Shown in pieces: positions 48,731 to 59,010 of a stretch of 64,000 nucleotides of DNA. The stretch is taken from assembly GCA_023159155.1 (NCBI GenBank), contig JAJNNX010000001.1, forward strand, positions 3,162,001 through 3,226,000, given 5' to 3'. Each line of letters starts with the position of its first letter. The first letter of the stretch is position 1. This stretch comes from Ustulina deusta (lineage: Eukaryota > Ascomycota > Sordariomycetes > Xylariales > Xylariaceae). Both the position numbers and the translations under genes were made by a program. The notes beneath the pieces are model-generated. The model did not search any database and was not told the DNA's origin. It was given only the letters and a program-made list of their open reading frames with translations.

Positions 48731-51177
48731 ATGATGTACTCGCAATCCGCAGCCATGGCAGCAACAGCTCCCCAAAAACCCGAAACTTTCATGCTCAGCA
48801 CAGAGGCTCAGCAAGCTTTACCTCATGATGCACAAGTAGCTCTGCAACAAGTTGATAATTGTAGGTTGCTTTCATCTTGTGTCGCGGGTGCATGCTGAAA
48901 TCTTTTGGCTAATATCTTCATCAGTAAAATATTTCCTTATATCGGCTCCAGTCGACTGGCAACCCGATCAATATATCCGGCGGTTTCTTCTACCGACCGG
49001 GGAATACGTCTCTTGTGTATTATGGAATAACCTATTCCATATCTCCGGCACTGATATTGTAAGATGTCTCTCCTTCAGGTTCCAAGCCTTTGGCCGTCCT
49101 GTAAGAAACTCGAAGAAATTTGAGGAGGGGATCTTCTCCGATCTCCGCAATCTGAAGTCAGGAACCGATGCCTCCCTCGAGGAGCCGAAGAGTCCCTTTC
49201 TCGACTTCCTGTACAAGAACAACTGCATTCGGACACAGAAGAAGCAGAAGGTCTTTTACTGGTATAGTGTGCCTCACGACCGTCTCTTTCTAGATGCCCT
49301 GGAGCGAGATTTAAAGAGGGAGAAGATGGGCCAGGAAGCTACTACCATGGCACAGAGTGAACCAGCCTTGTCCTTTCAATACGACTCGTCACAGTCCCTT
49401 TATGAGCAGCTAACGAAGGCACAACAAGCCAACTCCTCCTCCTTCAATGCCCAGCAGGTTTCTTTTTCTTCTCAGTCTCAGGCCCCATCCCCAGTGATGA
49501 GGGCTATGGAATCGATGCCTCCTCCTCAGATGCTTCCTCAGTCATTGGCCCCTTTAGCGGAGGGGATGGACGCCATGGTCTCCTACAACACGATGGCAGC
49601 GATGGGGCCGGCAATGGTCCAGGCAATCCCTCAACACGTTCAACAAGTGATTAAGAGAGAACCCGACTATTCGCGTGTTCAGTATAATCAGAATGGCGTA
49701 CCCGTTAGCCAAAGTCATCAGCGTCACGCTTCTATGCCTGCGTATGGTCTCGAATACTCACCTGCTCCCTCTTTCGTTTCCTCCCATTTTGAGGACTACA
49801 GCAATCGTGGCATCTCTTATGAGCCTATCACTCCTCCACAACAAGCGCTAGGCATGGTTGGCGAGCCAGCGTACATCGCTAACGAAGAAACCGGATTGTA
49901 CAGTGTCATTCCGGAAACAGCCCTCGGCAACGGGTTAAATGGAATGATACAGCTGCCACCACCTAATTTGGCAGGAGCACAGTTTTCTCGCGGTTATGGG
50001 ACCGCTAGTGCCTACTCCATGATTGAAGGATCACCGACATACAAACAGAGAAGGCGGCGTTCATCAATCCCTCCAACTATGTCAGCCATTGCCGCTGTAA
50101 CTACACAGGCCCAAGCTACAGCTCACCGCCCGTCAGACCTGAGGAGGTCCGTCTCGGCATCTGTTGGTCCGTTAACCGAGGGCGACGAGATACCAACCAA
50201 CTCTCCCCCCAGTCTCACCTACGGCAATCACGCTATTTCGATGACTAGCCACCAGAATAGAGAGATGCTTGAAATGTCAAGACACGGCACTCCTCTCTCA
50301 GCGGTCGATGGTAGCCCTGCCCTGAACCCGTTGTCCCTTCAACGGCAAGACTTTGTTGGACTAGGTAACGATGACTTCGGTAGTGATGGCTGTATGAGTG
50401 AGCAACGAGCAATGCAGGCTGGGCCCAACGTTGTCCGCAGAGCTCGGTCGGCTACTGTCTCGGAGCTCGGTAATCCCTACCCTCAAAAATCTCATTCGTG
50501 CCCAATCCCGACATGCGGTCGCCTATTCAAGCGTCTCGAACACCTGAAGCGGTAAGATCGGATTATTTTCTCTTCTCTATGTGCGCGCCATTGTGTATCT
50601 GACCAAATTTCTAGACATGTGAGAACACATACCCAAGAAAGACCCTATATCTGCCCCCACTGTAATAAGGCATTCTCTAGATCCGACAACCTAGCACAGT
50701 ATGACTTCTGACTTTCCCTGTATATTTCCTTTGTCGACTTGAAGATCCTGTGATGAGCAACGATGTTAGTGCTGTGTGCACACTGATCGAAAATAAACCT
50801 TGTGTGAACCCAAGTCACAACACAGCAGCACCTACATCAACTCATCATCAGGACCGGAAAGTCTTCAAGAGCACCGTCCAAGCTAACACCTTGCTTGTTG
50901 TAGACATAGACGTACGCATGATCGTGGCGAAGGCGCCGAGACCGGCCTACAGTTGTCCGGTGAGGACGAAGACGAGTTTTCCAGCGAAGATCATCTTGGA
51001 TCCCTTGAAGACGCTTCTCCCCAATCTGAAAGTGGATATATGCCGGCTTCCCTCAACTCACTCAGTCCAAATAATCATGGGCTGTCAAATGGAGCGATGA
51101 CACATGCTGCCGCTTTTAATCCCCTCCAGACGCTAAGCATGCCGATGACTATGAGCACACCTAGCGGTGCGATATGA
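48731..51177 (+). CDS. ste12: Ste12-type homeodomain / C2H2 zinc-finger transcription factor
   Basis: Four exons: 48731-48860, 48925-50551, 50615-50698 and 50904-51177. Two Met codons stand together (48731, 48734); from the second the protein has 703 residues. The STE DNA-binding domain (about residues 40-155) is almost perfect to family memory: [58 protein letters not shown]. The C-terminal pair of C2H2 fingers, specific to filamentous fungi, is rebuilt across introns 2 and 3: [19 protein letters not shown] then [19 protein letters not shown]. The end is acidic ([13 protein letters not shown]). Ste12 acts below the Fus3/Kss1-type (Pmk1) MAP kinase and controls mating, appressorium penetration or fusion, depending on species. 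The 84-nt third exon is a multiple of three, so skipping it keeps frame. Confidence 0.96.
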
Positions 51178-52232
51178 AGACGATTTGCCGTCTCTCATCT
51201 TTATACCGGGAAGATGCATTATCCTATATTCTCTTATTGATTTTTTTTTATCAATTTGCTCAACTTGGCATCTCGATACTGGCATGTCATATTGCGAATC
51301 AAAAACACATTCAAGCAACTTGGTGTTCATGTAGCAGGAACGCGGCGGTTTAGCATGTGGAATCAATGTTCTTCATTTCTTTTCGAGGGATACCACAACA
51401 CTAAACACTTGATAGATTAGCGATTTTCGCCATAATAGCGGGGCCTGTTATCTCCCTCGGGTAAGAGAAATGAGGTGATGGAGCATACACAACAGAAGGA
51501 AACGATCCAGCGTAACGAACCCGCGCATATTTGTATATAATTGTTTTATCTTATCTGTCGCACAAATATTTATAGTGGTGCAGAGCTGGTTGGGGATCAC
51601 TCGATCGTCTTCGAAGCTCATCGAGGGAAGACTTGAAAAACTCCGAATAAATAATATGTTCTAAGAATACGCCTTTCTAGACATATCTCGTCAAATGAGC
51701 TGCCTGTTCCTGAATAAACCGTCTGTTCAAGTCAATCTTTAGTGCTTGATCTGACAATTATCTTCAAGCAGGTAGGCCCATAAATGTAAAGCTGTGCCCA
51801 GTTATGTATATGGTAAGGCAGCAATGTAGTCATATCGATCAAATTTGTCATGCTATCTATTCTTTATATTGGACATATGCTTCATTATTCATACATGTGT
51901 GGCCGTCATCACATTCCTAGTACCGGGTTGGTTCCTTCGGAGTTAGCCGATCTTCCGGCCATTCTACAAACATGGAGGGAGTATATGTTTACAACCGGCA
52001 ATTCCTAGCAGCGATATGCGGCCCAATCCCTCACCAAGGCCAAATGTATGGGTAATATATTGGCTGTGATGATGCGAGGTTGGGCGGTCACTTTGCGTGC
52101 TTTAGCGTTGCTTCGTCTTCCTGCTAAGGCGTGGTCAATGACGGCCGTCACAATAAAATTATGGCCCTACTCGAACTTCCTTTCTCCTTCCCGCCTCGGT
52201 TCTCTCGTTGTTGTTGTTGTTGTTGTTTTTCA
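51178..52232. terminator. ste12 3' region with candidate poly(A) signals
   Basis: No gene is seen. AATAAA occurs at 51646-51651 and again near 51713-51718, plausible poly(A) signals for ste12, and a (GTT)n microsatellite lies at 52205-52226. The last part is also the 3' region of the convergent thioredoxin-fold gene. Confidence 0.35.
52205..52226. repeat. (GTT)n microsatellite
   Basis: Seven tandem GTT units lie just beyond the stop codon of the minus-strand thioredoxin-fold gene. Confidence 0.9.
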
Positions 52233-52926
52233 TCACAGAAACCCATAAGTTAGAACCGGCGGTGGCGGCTTGGGTTTGGGCGTTACCCCGACGCTTTGAA
52301 CAGCTGCATCCCAGTTAGGGATATCGTCGGAGCGCGCGGCGATGTGTCGCCACCTAAGGAATCCGTTCCCGTCGATGGCGAAGGCGCCGGCGGTCTGCCA
52401 GCGCGAGCCGCTCTCGGTGGGCCGGTTCCAGATATTCTCCTTCTTGCCGAGCTGGAGCGTGTTGTACAGGGCCACGGGCGACAGCAGGTGCCAGGTCGTC
52501 GACATGCCGAGCCCGAACAAGGCGTAGAGATCGCGCTCCTCGTCGATAACGACGCTCACGTCCCAGTTCCCGCCCACGCTCACGACCCAGCGCTCGGTTG
52601 CCTCGGACGAGGAATGCGAGACGGCGACGAAGTTTATGCCTGGGTAGTCATTGGAGAGCTTCGTGAGCGCTTTGAAGGTCTTTTCGGCAACTACGGAGAG
52701 CAGAGGGGACGTGTTAGTGGAGGATGGCGCAAGGGCACTGTAAACAGACTATCTAGAACGACGTACAAGGACAGCCGCAATGCCGCAGGAAAGTGATGAT
52801 GGTTGGCTTGTCGGTTGGCAGTATGAGGTTCGGATGCGTGGGAGCCTTGGCTCCGATCTCTGGAACGGGTTTGACGTCCTTCTTGGGCGGCGTCCTGAGT
52901 GAACCCCATTCCTGGGCCAGCGACAT
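52233..52926 (-). CDS. Thioredoxin-fold AhpC/TSA-like (PRXL2-type) protein
   Basis: Exons 52926-52767 and 52690-52233 (76-nt intron, GTACGT...CGTAG) give 205 residues. The strand TIITFLRHCGCPFAEKTF (about 42-59) is a beta strand leading into a thioredoxin-like active site with cysteines C50 and C52; the following INFVAVSHSS and DVSVVIDEERDLYALFGLG blocks fit the AhpC/TSA antioxidant (peroxiredoxin-like) fold, as does the late GAFAIDGNGFLRWRHIAARS. Proteins of this type in fungi are annotated as thioredoxin-like; they are presumed cytosolic redox proteins, without a proven substrate. The CxC arrangement differs from the CxxC of thioredoxin and the single peroxidatic Cys of classic peroxiredoxins. 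Convergent with ste12 and divergent from dml1. Confidence 0.87.
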
Positions 52927-53340
52927 TGTTTGGAACGTGTTGCTGTATCGGGCTGGGTGTCTGCAGGTGATGGGCTGAAGGAGAAAAAAGCACCCAAGTT
53001 ATTCGCTGGATATGTTGGTACAATATGGGATACATATGTATATGTCTTGCATGTGAAACAGGGGTTCGACAGCCTTGGCTGTCATGATAATCATTGAGGA
53101 CACCTATCTAGGCAGTTTGGGTCCTTGTCCAGGATCTGTCCAGGATGCACGTACCGAGGACGCGTCGCCGGCCCGTCCCAGCTGACAACAGTCCGCCTCG
53201 ATTTCCGTGTACCATGAATATAGGTACCTACTTCTGTACCTGCTGTTAGGCATTCGACGGTCGTGTAGAAGTTAACAAATAACTAAATACCTAAAGTAGC
53301 CGGATTCCCGATGTGACTGGGGTAGACCCTTTACTCGACC
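52927..53340. promoter_or_regulatory. Shared divergent promoter of the AhpC-like gene and dml1
   Basis: These 414 bases lie between two divergent starts and must hold both promoters. A TAGGTACCTAC word is at 53220-53231. No TATA box is obvious. No gene is seen. Confidence 0.5.
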
Positions 53341-55166
53341 ATGCGCGAGATCATCACGCTACAGCTCGGGCAGCAGAGCAATTACGTAGCAACACACTTC
53401 TGGAATACTCAGGTGAGGCCATCGAAACATGTGTCGTCGAAGTTGACTGATGCCAGTAAAACAGGAGTCATATTTCACCTATGGTGCAGGAGAAGAATCG
53501 CCGGTCGATCACGATGTGCATTTCAGGCCCGGCCTCGGCGCGGACGGCTCCGAGACTTTCATGCCGAGGACCGTCATCTATGACCTGAAAGGAGGATTCG
53601 GCACGTTGAAGAGACTCAACGCTCTTTACGATATTAGCCAAGATGCAGAGGCGAGGAGCCTGTGGTGAGTAGCCACCTGTTTGGTCGCATTCGATAGACA
53701 TGTTCTCATTCGCCCTAGGCCAGGACAAGCAGTCGTGCACAGACAACAGCCCATAGAGGCCAGCGCATACCAGGAAAGCCTAGACTCCGGACAAGTGCCT
53801 CCTGAGCTCACCACGGGCACGGTGAGATACTGGTCTGATTTCAACAGGGTCTTCTACCATCCAAGGTCCATCGTCCAACTCAACGAGTATGAGTTGAACT
53901 CGACGCTTATGCCCTTCGAGAAGTGGCATATGGGGGAGGAGTTGTTTTCCAACCTGGATAAGGAGCACGATCTCCTCGATCGGGACTTACGCCCCTTTGT
54001 GGAAGAGGCAGATCAAATGCAGGGCATTCAAATCATGACCGGAATCGATGATGCGTGGGGTAGTTTTGCTGCTAAATATGCTGAGCGGATACGAGATGAA
54101 TATGGCAAGGCTCCTGTGTGGGTTTTCGGGATGCAGGAGCCTGTGAGGGGTCTCCCTAGGGTAACTTATACTCGACATGGCCGTCTACTTTTAATTACGA
54201 CTGACAAGCAATAGGAGAAAAGGCTACAAAAGCTGGTCAACAAAGCGCGTGCGCTGGTGGAGCTAAGCTCTCACGCTTCCCTAGTGGTACCCCTTGCTGT
54301 GCCTGAAGAGCCACTTCAGTCTAATATCCAGCTAGATCCATCATCTCCATGGCATGTGTCAGCGCTTTTCGCAGCCGCAATCGAGAGCACAACCCTCTAC
54401 ACTCGTCTCAAGACTGCTGATCGTATCTACTCAAGCAACCTGGGTCACATGATGGATCTCCTCAACGTCTTCGGGAGACAGACTATTGCAAACATTGAAA
54501 TGAGCCCAATCAGCCCGCCAAGCCCAACACAAAACGGAACAAACATGGCGAATCTCACGAACGCGCGTGGCGATCCCATCTCTAGTCTTCACGAAAATTT
54601 CAATGACGACAAATCCGAGTCTGGTTCACAAAAGGGTGCAGCACCCTTAGAGGTAGATCTGTCATCTCCCCAAGATCTAAAGCTACAGCCAGGGACAAGG
54701 AGACCGAGGAAGCGATATGTGTTCAGTCAAGTACGGACTTACCGAGGACCCGAAATTGAGGGGTCGAGAGCAGACGATAAGGATGGTATCGTCACAGGTC
54801 GCTTTGGCATGAGACGCCGGCCGAAAGTCCACAAGTGAGTTCAAGAGCGAGCAAAGCCTCAATTAAATTGCACTTATTAATATTATGTCTCATAGTTACC
54901 GCTCTGGACTCTCCTTTCCAATCCTCGATAGCTATCCTACAATATTTAGAGGCAACAATAAGAGCGCAATCAAAGAACATATGGCCATGCGCACATCGCT
55001 AACTACTGATACATCTGTCATGGACAAAGTAAGGGGACTTCGGACGGCTGTCATCCGGTCTATTGGTCTCGAGGACCGGGAAATGATCGGGAACGAACTC
55101 GCAGAGATTGCCGAGGGGTATAAAGAGGGGTGGTCGAGTGGGAGTGATGATGACGATGATGATTGA
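53341..55166 (+). CDS. dml1: DML1/misato tubulin-like mitochondrial inheritance protein
   Basis: Five exons: 53341-53412, 53465-53664, 53719-54160, 54215-54834 and 54896-55166, total 534 residues. Each join restores the conserved reading: [34 protein letters not shown] and [12 protein letters not shown]. The N-terminus [20 protein letters not shown] is the tubulin/misato GTPase-like start (the family's MRE-hxhQhG-xSN), and QESYFTYG is the misato signature that follows. The central region contains the DML1 tubulin-like core, ending near [13 protein letters not shown]; the tail is acidic (GSDDDDDD). In yeast Dml1p is essential and needed for mitochondrial DNA inheritance; in animals misato affects spindle and mitochondrial morphology, and in Fusarium DML1 has been tied to strobilurin sensitivity. 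Introns are 52, 54, 54 and 61 nt. Confidence 0.95.
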
Positions 55167-55462
55167 GTTAAAACTCAGGGTTTAGGTGCTTGAATGGAAA
55201 AAGTGAGTTGAATTTTTGTTTTGTCGATGGAATCTTATCAACGGTTTAAGCATCGGTAGTATCGCACAAATTGATCAGTGTTTACCCTAGTTCAATCGGA
55301 CTCCCAAAGGCATCGTTGGAAATGCAAAACATTATGTTTCCACTAGGCCTTTTATAGGCTAAGCTCTAGCAATGATAGCAGTGGCTTACGAACATATGTT
55401 GATTCGTTGTTTAAGACTTCTGAAGCTATTTCTCACTTTATATTCCCTCGTCAACCTAGAGA
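55167..55462. terminator. Short convergent 3' intergenic between dml1 and lacA
   Basis: Only 296 bases separate the two stop codons, so the 3' ends of the two transcripts probably approach or overlap. No clear AATAAA is visible on either strand. No gene is seen. Confidence 0.4.
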
Positions 55463-58400
55463 CTAATAAGCACCCTCCCGCTTAGCCCACCGATCGCTCC
55501 AAGTTAGACTAGGTTTCTTCATCCCCGACTGGATTACCATGTTGGCAACCAAACCGAGCCCGTCGAGCTTCGCGCCAGCAACGTCTTGTGCCCACAACGT
55601 CAAGCCCAAGTAATTCTTCCCGGAGTAATCCAGGACGCCTTCGGGCACGGGAAAGCTAGTTTGCGGACCCAAATTGTTGACTAAAATTACGCGAACGATG
55701 TTAGTTTTGAAAAAACGGCCCATAGCTGGCGCGAGCACACTTACTGTATTCTCCGAACTGCCACCCATTCACGAAGAGCTGTACCCTGTAATTCGTAGCC
55801 GTGCCCGTGCCGTTGGCGAATACGAAGCTGAGCGGGACGTCATAGCCGGAGGGGATGTCGAGGTCGAAGGTCGCCGCGTAGAAGGCGACGCCCGCGGCGT
55901 CGATGCCGTCCCTTATCGGCGAGGCCCTCTCCCAATCCTGGCTCGGCGGCGCCGGGAGATGGTAGCCTTGTCTCTCAGCCCACGTGCCGCCTTCGTTCAG
56001 CGGGCCGCGGACTTTGTCGAGGTATTGCTCGCCGCCGAGATTCCCGGTTAGCTTCCACTTGATGTCGGATTTCTCGTGCCCCGGGACGGCGAAGTCGATG
56101 ATCCCCCGCGGCGTCTTCATCAGGTCGTGGCCCGGCCACCAGTTCGTCTCTTGGCCCATGTGGTCTATCATGACGGTAATGACGTACGTCTTCCCGCGAG
56201 CAAGCTTCAGGCGAGGCGGGAAAGTCAGGGTTTGGTTGTAGCTGCTGGCTTGCGACCCGGCCCACGAGCCGATGAATGTCTCGTTGATCCATACCGAGTG
56301 GCCGAAACCCCCGCCGCCTGTTGTCGACAGGTAGAGAGACTGCTCGTTCCCGAGAGCCTCGAAGTAGCCGCGGTAGAGGAGTGAGCCTGCGCCGAAGCCG
56401 TAGTCGCCGGCAATGAGCGACGTAGGAGTTTTAAGCGAGAATTTGACGAAGTATGTTTCGTCATAGGACGTGTTGTTCGTCGTCGGGTGGTCGGCTACGG
56501 CCCACGCGGAGTCATCATACGAAGGCTTGATCTCAGGGAGCGAGTCAATTGCCCTCCATTCGAGCGCCGCGAGGTCGGGAAGCTTCAGCGTGGGACGCGT
56601 GTAAGCCAGCTCGCCTGTGAGGCGTCCGTTGACGGACTTAATGCCAGGTACCTTCTCCCCGTTGAAATATATGTTGCTGGATCCCGGAAGTCCCGCTACG
56701 ATCTCTAGATCGGCAGTGGCGTTCAAGTCTCCCGTCAAATAGAGCGACGTTCCGGATTTCGTGGCCGTACGCAGGAGATAGCCCGCCTTGGCGATTACGG
56801 TATCCTTGGATGGCGACGTGTAGTTCCCGACGGGCGCAGGCGACTCGAGCTCGAGCTTCCAGTACTTGAAGGCGTCATTGCGCCACAGAAGATAGACGTC
56901 GAGGTTACTACCATAGTGCAAGACCTTCTTTGTCTGCGTAACTTGCCATTGTACAACCACGGCGGAACCCTTCGTCTGGATTTTGGCCGCACCCCCTTCG
57001 ATAGTCGGCTTGCCTAGCTTCGATGGAAAGGCTAGCTCGTGTGTTTCGCCCTCTAGGCCGTAGACTAATAGAACCCGCCTGTCGCCCGTCTTTCCATGGG
57101 TGTAGATATCAGCTGACGAGTATATTAGATTAATACCGCCAACATCATAGTCCGTGACGTGGATCTTGGAGTCTCTTCCGTTCAACGTCAGGGTCCCGCC
57201 AAGCTGGGGGATACTGACATTTCCAAGGCTTGTAGGAACGCTGAAGGTGTATGGCGTGGATTCAAAGGACTCATAAGCAGAATGGCGAACGACATAGAAG
57301 GTAGTGGGCTTGCCAAAAATTGGGGTAGTGGTGAGTTTCGGAGTGCTCACGTAGGTTGTATTAGTTAGGTCTCCGGGTATGGCGTCTAAATATGCCGGAG
57401 ACGAGGTGAGGAAATGGCCCATGAGTTTTGCCTCTGCATACTTTTCTCGCATAATGGTTCGATCTTCTTTGATAGATGCACCGTAATCGTAGGAGGTATA
57501 GCCTCCAGGTTGCCCAAGGTTACCCCAGTTTGTACCGCCGAAAGTCTAGGAAGTCAGATTCGTTCGACAAGTGACTAGCAAGTACTTCTTACCATATACT
57601 AAAATCTTGGATTAGTTTGGGGGAGCTTTAGGGTGGCTAGTAGATCAAGCCTGAATCACGTACGATATTAAATAGTTTTATGCCAAAGCTAAAGGTATTC
57701 TTATAGAAGAGGCGCTCAAACTCATGGTTTGCCAGAACGGAGCAACCCTCAAGACCGGGTCCGCCCCTAGCACTGATCAGTATAAGCTGGAGTAACTGGC
57801 GCATGTTTTCGTACCAACTATCGATGGCACCACCTTGAAATTCCGGAATGGAGTAAGGGGTATTCGGACTTTGCTGGAGATGAAGCTTCTTCCAGTCTGT
57901 CGGCAACTTTCCCGGTGCCCAATTATTTTCAGGGGTTGCGCCTAAGTCGTGTTAGTCTACCTTCGGTTCGATTCAGCTAATGCTTACAATCCCAGCCAAT
58001 TGGGTAACTATCATGTCCGTATATATCAGGGCCACCGGGTTTGTCAGGGGTGAAAAGGCCGATGATAGAAGCCTCGTTATTGACGAGCGGGACTACAACA
58101 CCGGCATTACGGTACAGCTGTTTGACTGCTTCAATATATTCCGAGTCCGGAAATTTAATCCAGTCAGCGCCATTGGTCTATACGATGTGTAAGTATATCT
58201 TCTCAATTGCCGGTGTCTTTGGGGCTAACGCCCAGTCAAACCCAGGCACAATACGTACTACCATCACAATTAGTTTATGCTCTAAAGAGATTTTTTGGGG
58301 ATTTTTTAAAGAAAGAAAGAAAGAAAGAAAAAGAAATCACCACTCTTGTATGCACGTACCATATTCGTTCTCCGCCTGCAGAAGAACAACAGGGCCTCCA

Positions 58401-59010
58401 TTGGTAATCTGCGCTGCTGCAACGATTTCCCCTATGTGTGCGACATAGTTATCTGTTGCATCCATATACGCTGCCTCGTTAGTCCGGAGAGTGCCTGTAT
58501 TACGCTGTAACCATACTGGATATCCTCCCCCAGAAACCTCGGCGTTGATATATGGTCCTGGTCGAGCAAAAAGATAAATACCAGCCTCAATTGCGGCATC
58601 GAAGAACGGTTCATACGCAAACACTCCTTCTGCAGTGAAGTGGCCCGGGTTCCCCTCGAGTAGCGCCCAGTTAACGTAAAAAGACACGCCATTATAGCCG
58701 AGTGCTTTTATCTTTTGAAAGATGTCAAGCCATAGACCGGGTACTGGAAGACGCCAGGGATGGAACTCCCCCGAATAAAACATGATCCGTTCTCCACGGA
58801 CGAAGAGAGAGTGCTCATCCCATGTCACCTAGGCAGCGAAAGTCAGAATTAGCCGAATGACGAGATCATTTTATATCTTACCAGGTCTTGAAGCAGCTCA
58901 CGACGTCCGGGATTGGCGATGGTATAAGATTTGCCTCTAAGTGTCAACCCTAAGACGTTGGCGGTACACAACGACAACACCACCGCTGACAGGCGTTTGA
59001 GTGACACCAT
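55463..59010 (-). CDS. lacA: Secreted GH35 beta-galactosidase
   Basis: Best model has nine exons: 59010-58882, 58828-58360, 58281-58262, 58177-57988, 57941-57815, 57766-57664, 57598-57593, 57545-55745 and 55680-55463, giving 1020 residues, the normal fungal LacA length. The enzyme hydrolyses terminal beta-galactosides (pectin/hemicellulose side chains, lactose). A signal peptide is at 1-21 ([21 protein letters not shown]). Catalytic residues: acid/base E198 in LLQAENEY and nucleophile E303 in [21 protein letters not shown] and [15 protein letters not shown] are the GH35 barrel signatures. The 48-nt intron 57767-57814 is stop-free and a multiple of three, but removing it restores [10 protein letters not shown]. 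The 6-nt exon 7 (Tyr-Met) restores the [11 protein letters not shown] block. The 20-nt exon 3 is less certain; it is needed to bring ENEY and [11 protein letters not shown] into one frame. Many N-x-S/T sites fit secretion. Confidence 0.9.
58309..58335. repeat. (GAAA)n tract inside lacA intron 2
   Basis: Several tandem AAAG/GAAA units lie within the intron between lacA exons 2 and 3, giving a polypyrimidine run on the coding strand upstream of the 20-nt candidate exon. Confidence 0.8.

Noticed and set aside
58178..58180. In-frame TAG in lacA suggesting a pseudogene
   Set aside because: It coincides with a proper 3' splice site after a CTTAC-like branch site, the rest of the 1020-residue protein is intact and the catalytic residues are conserved.
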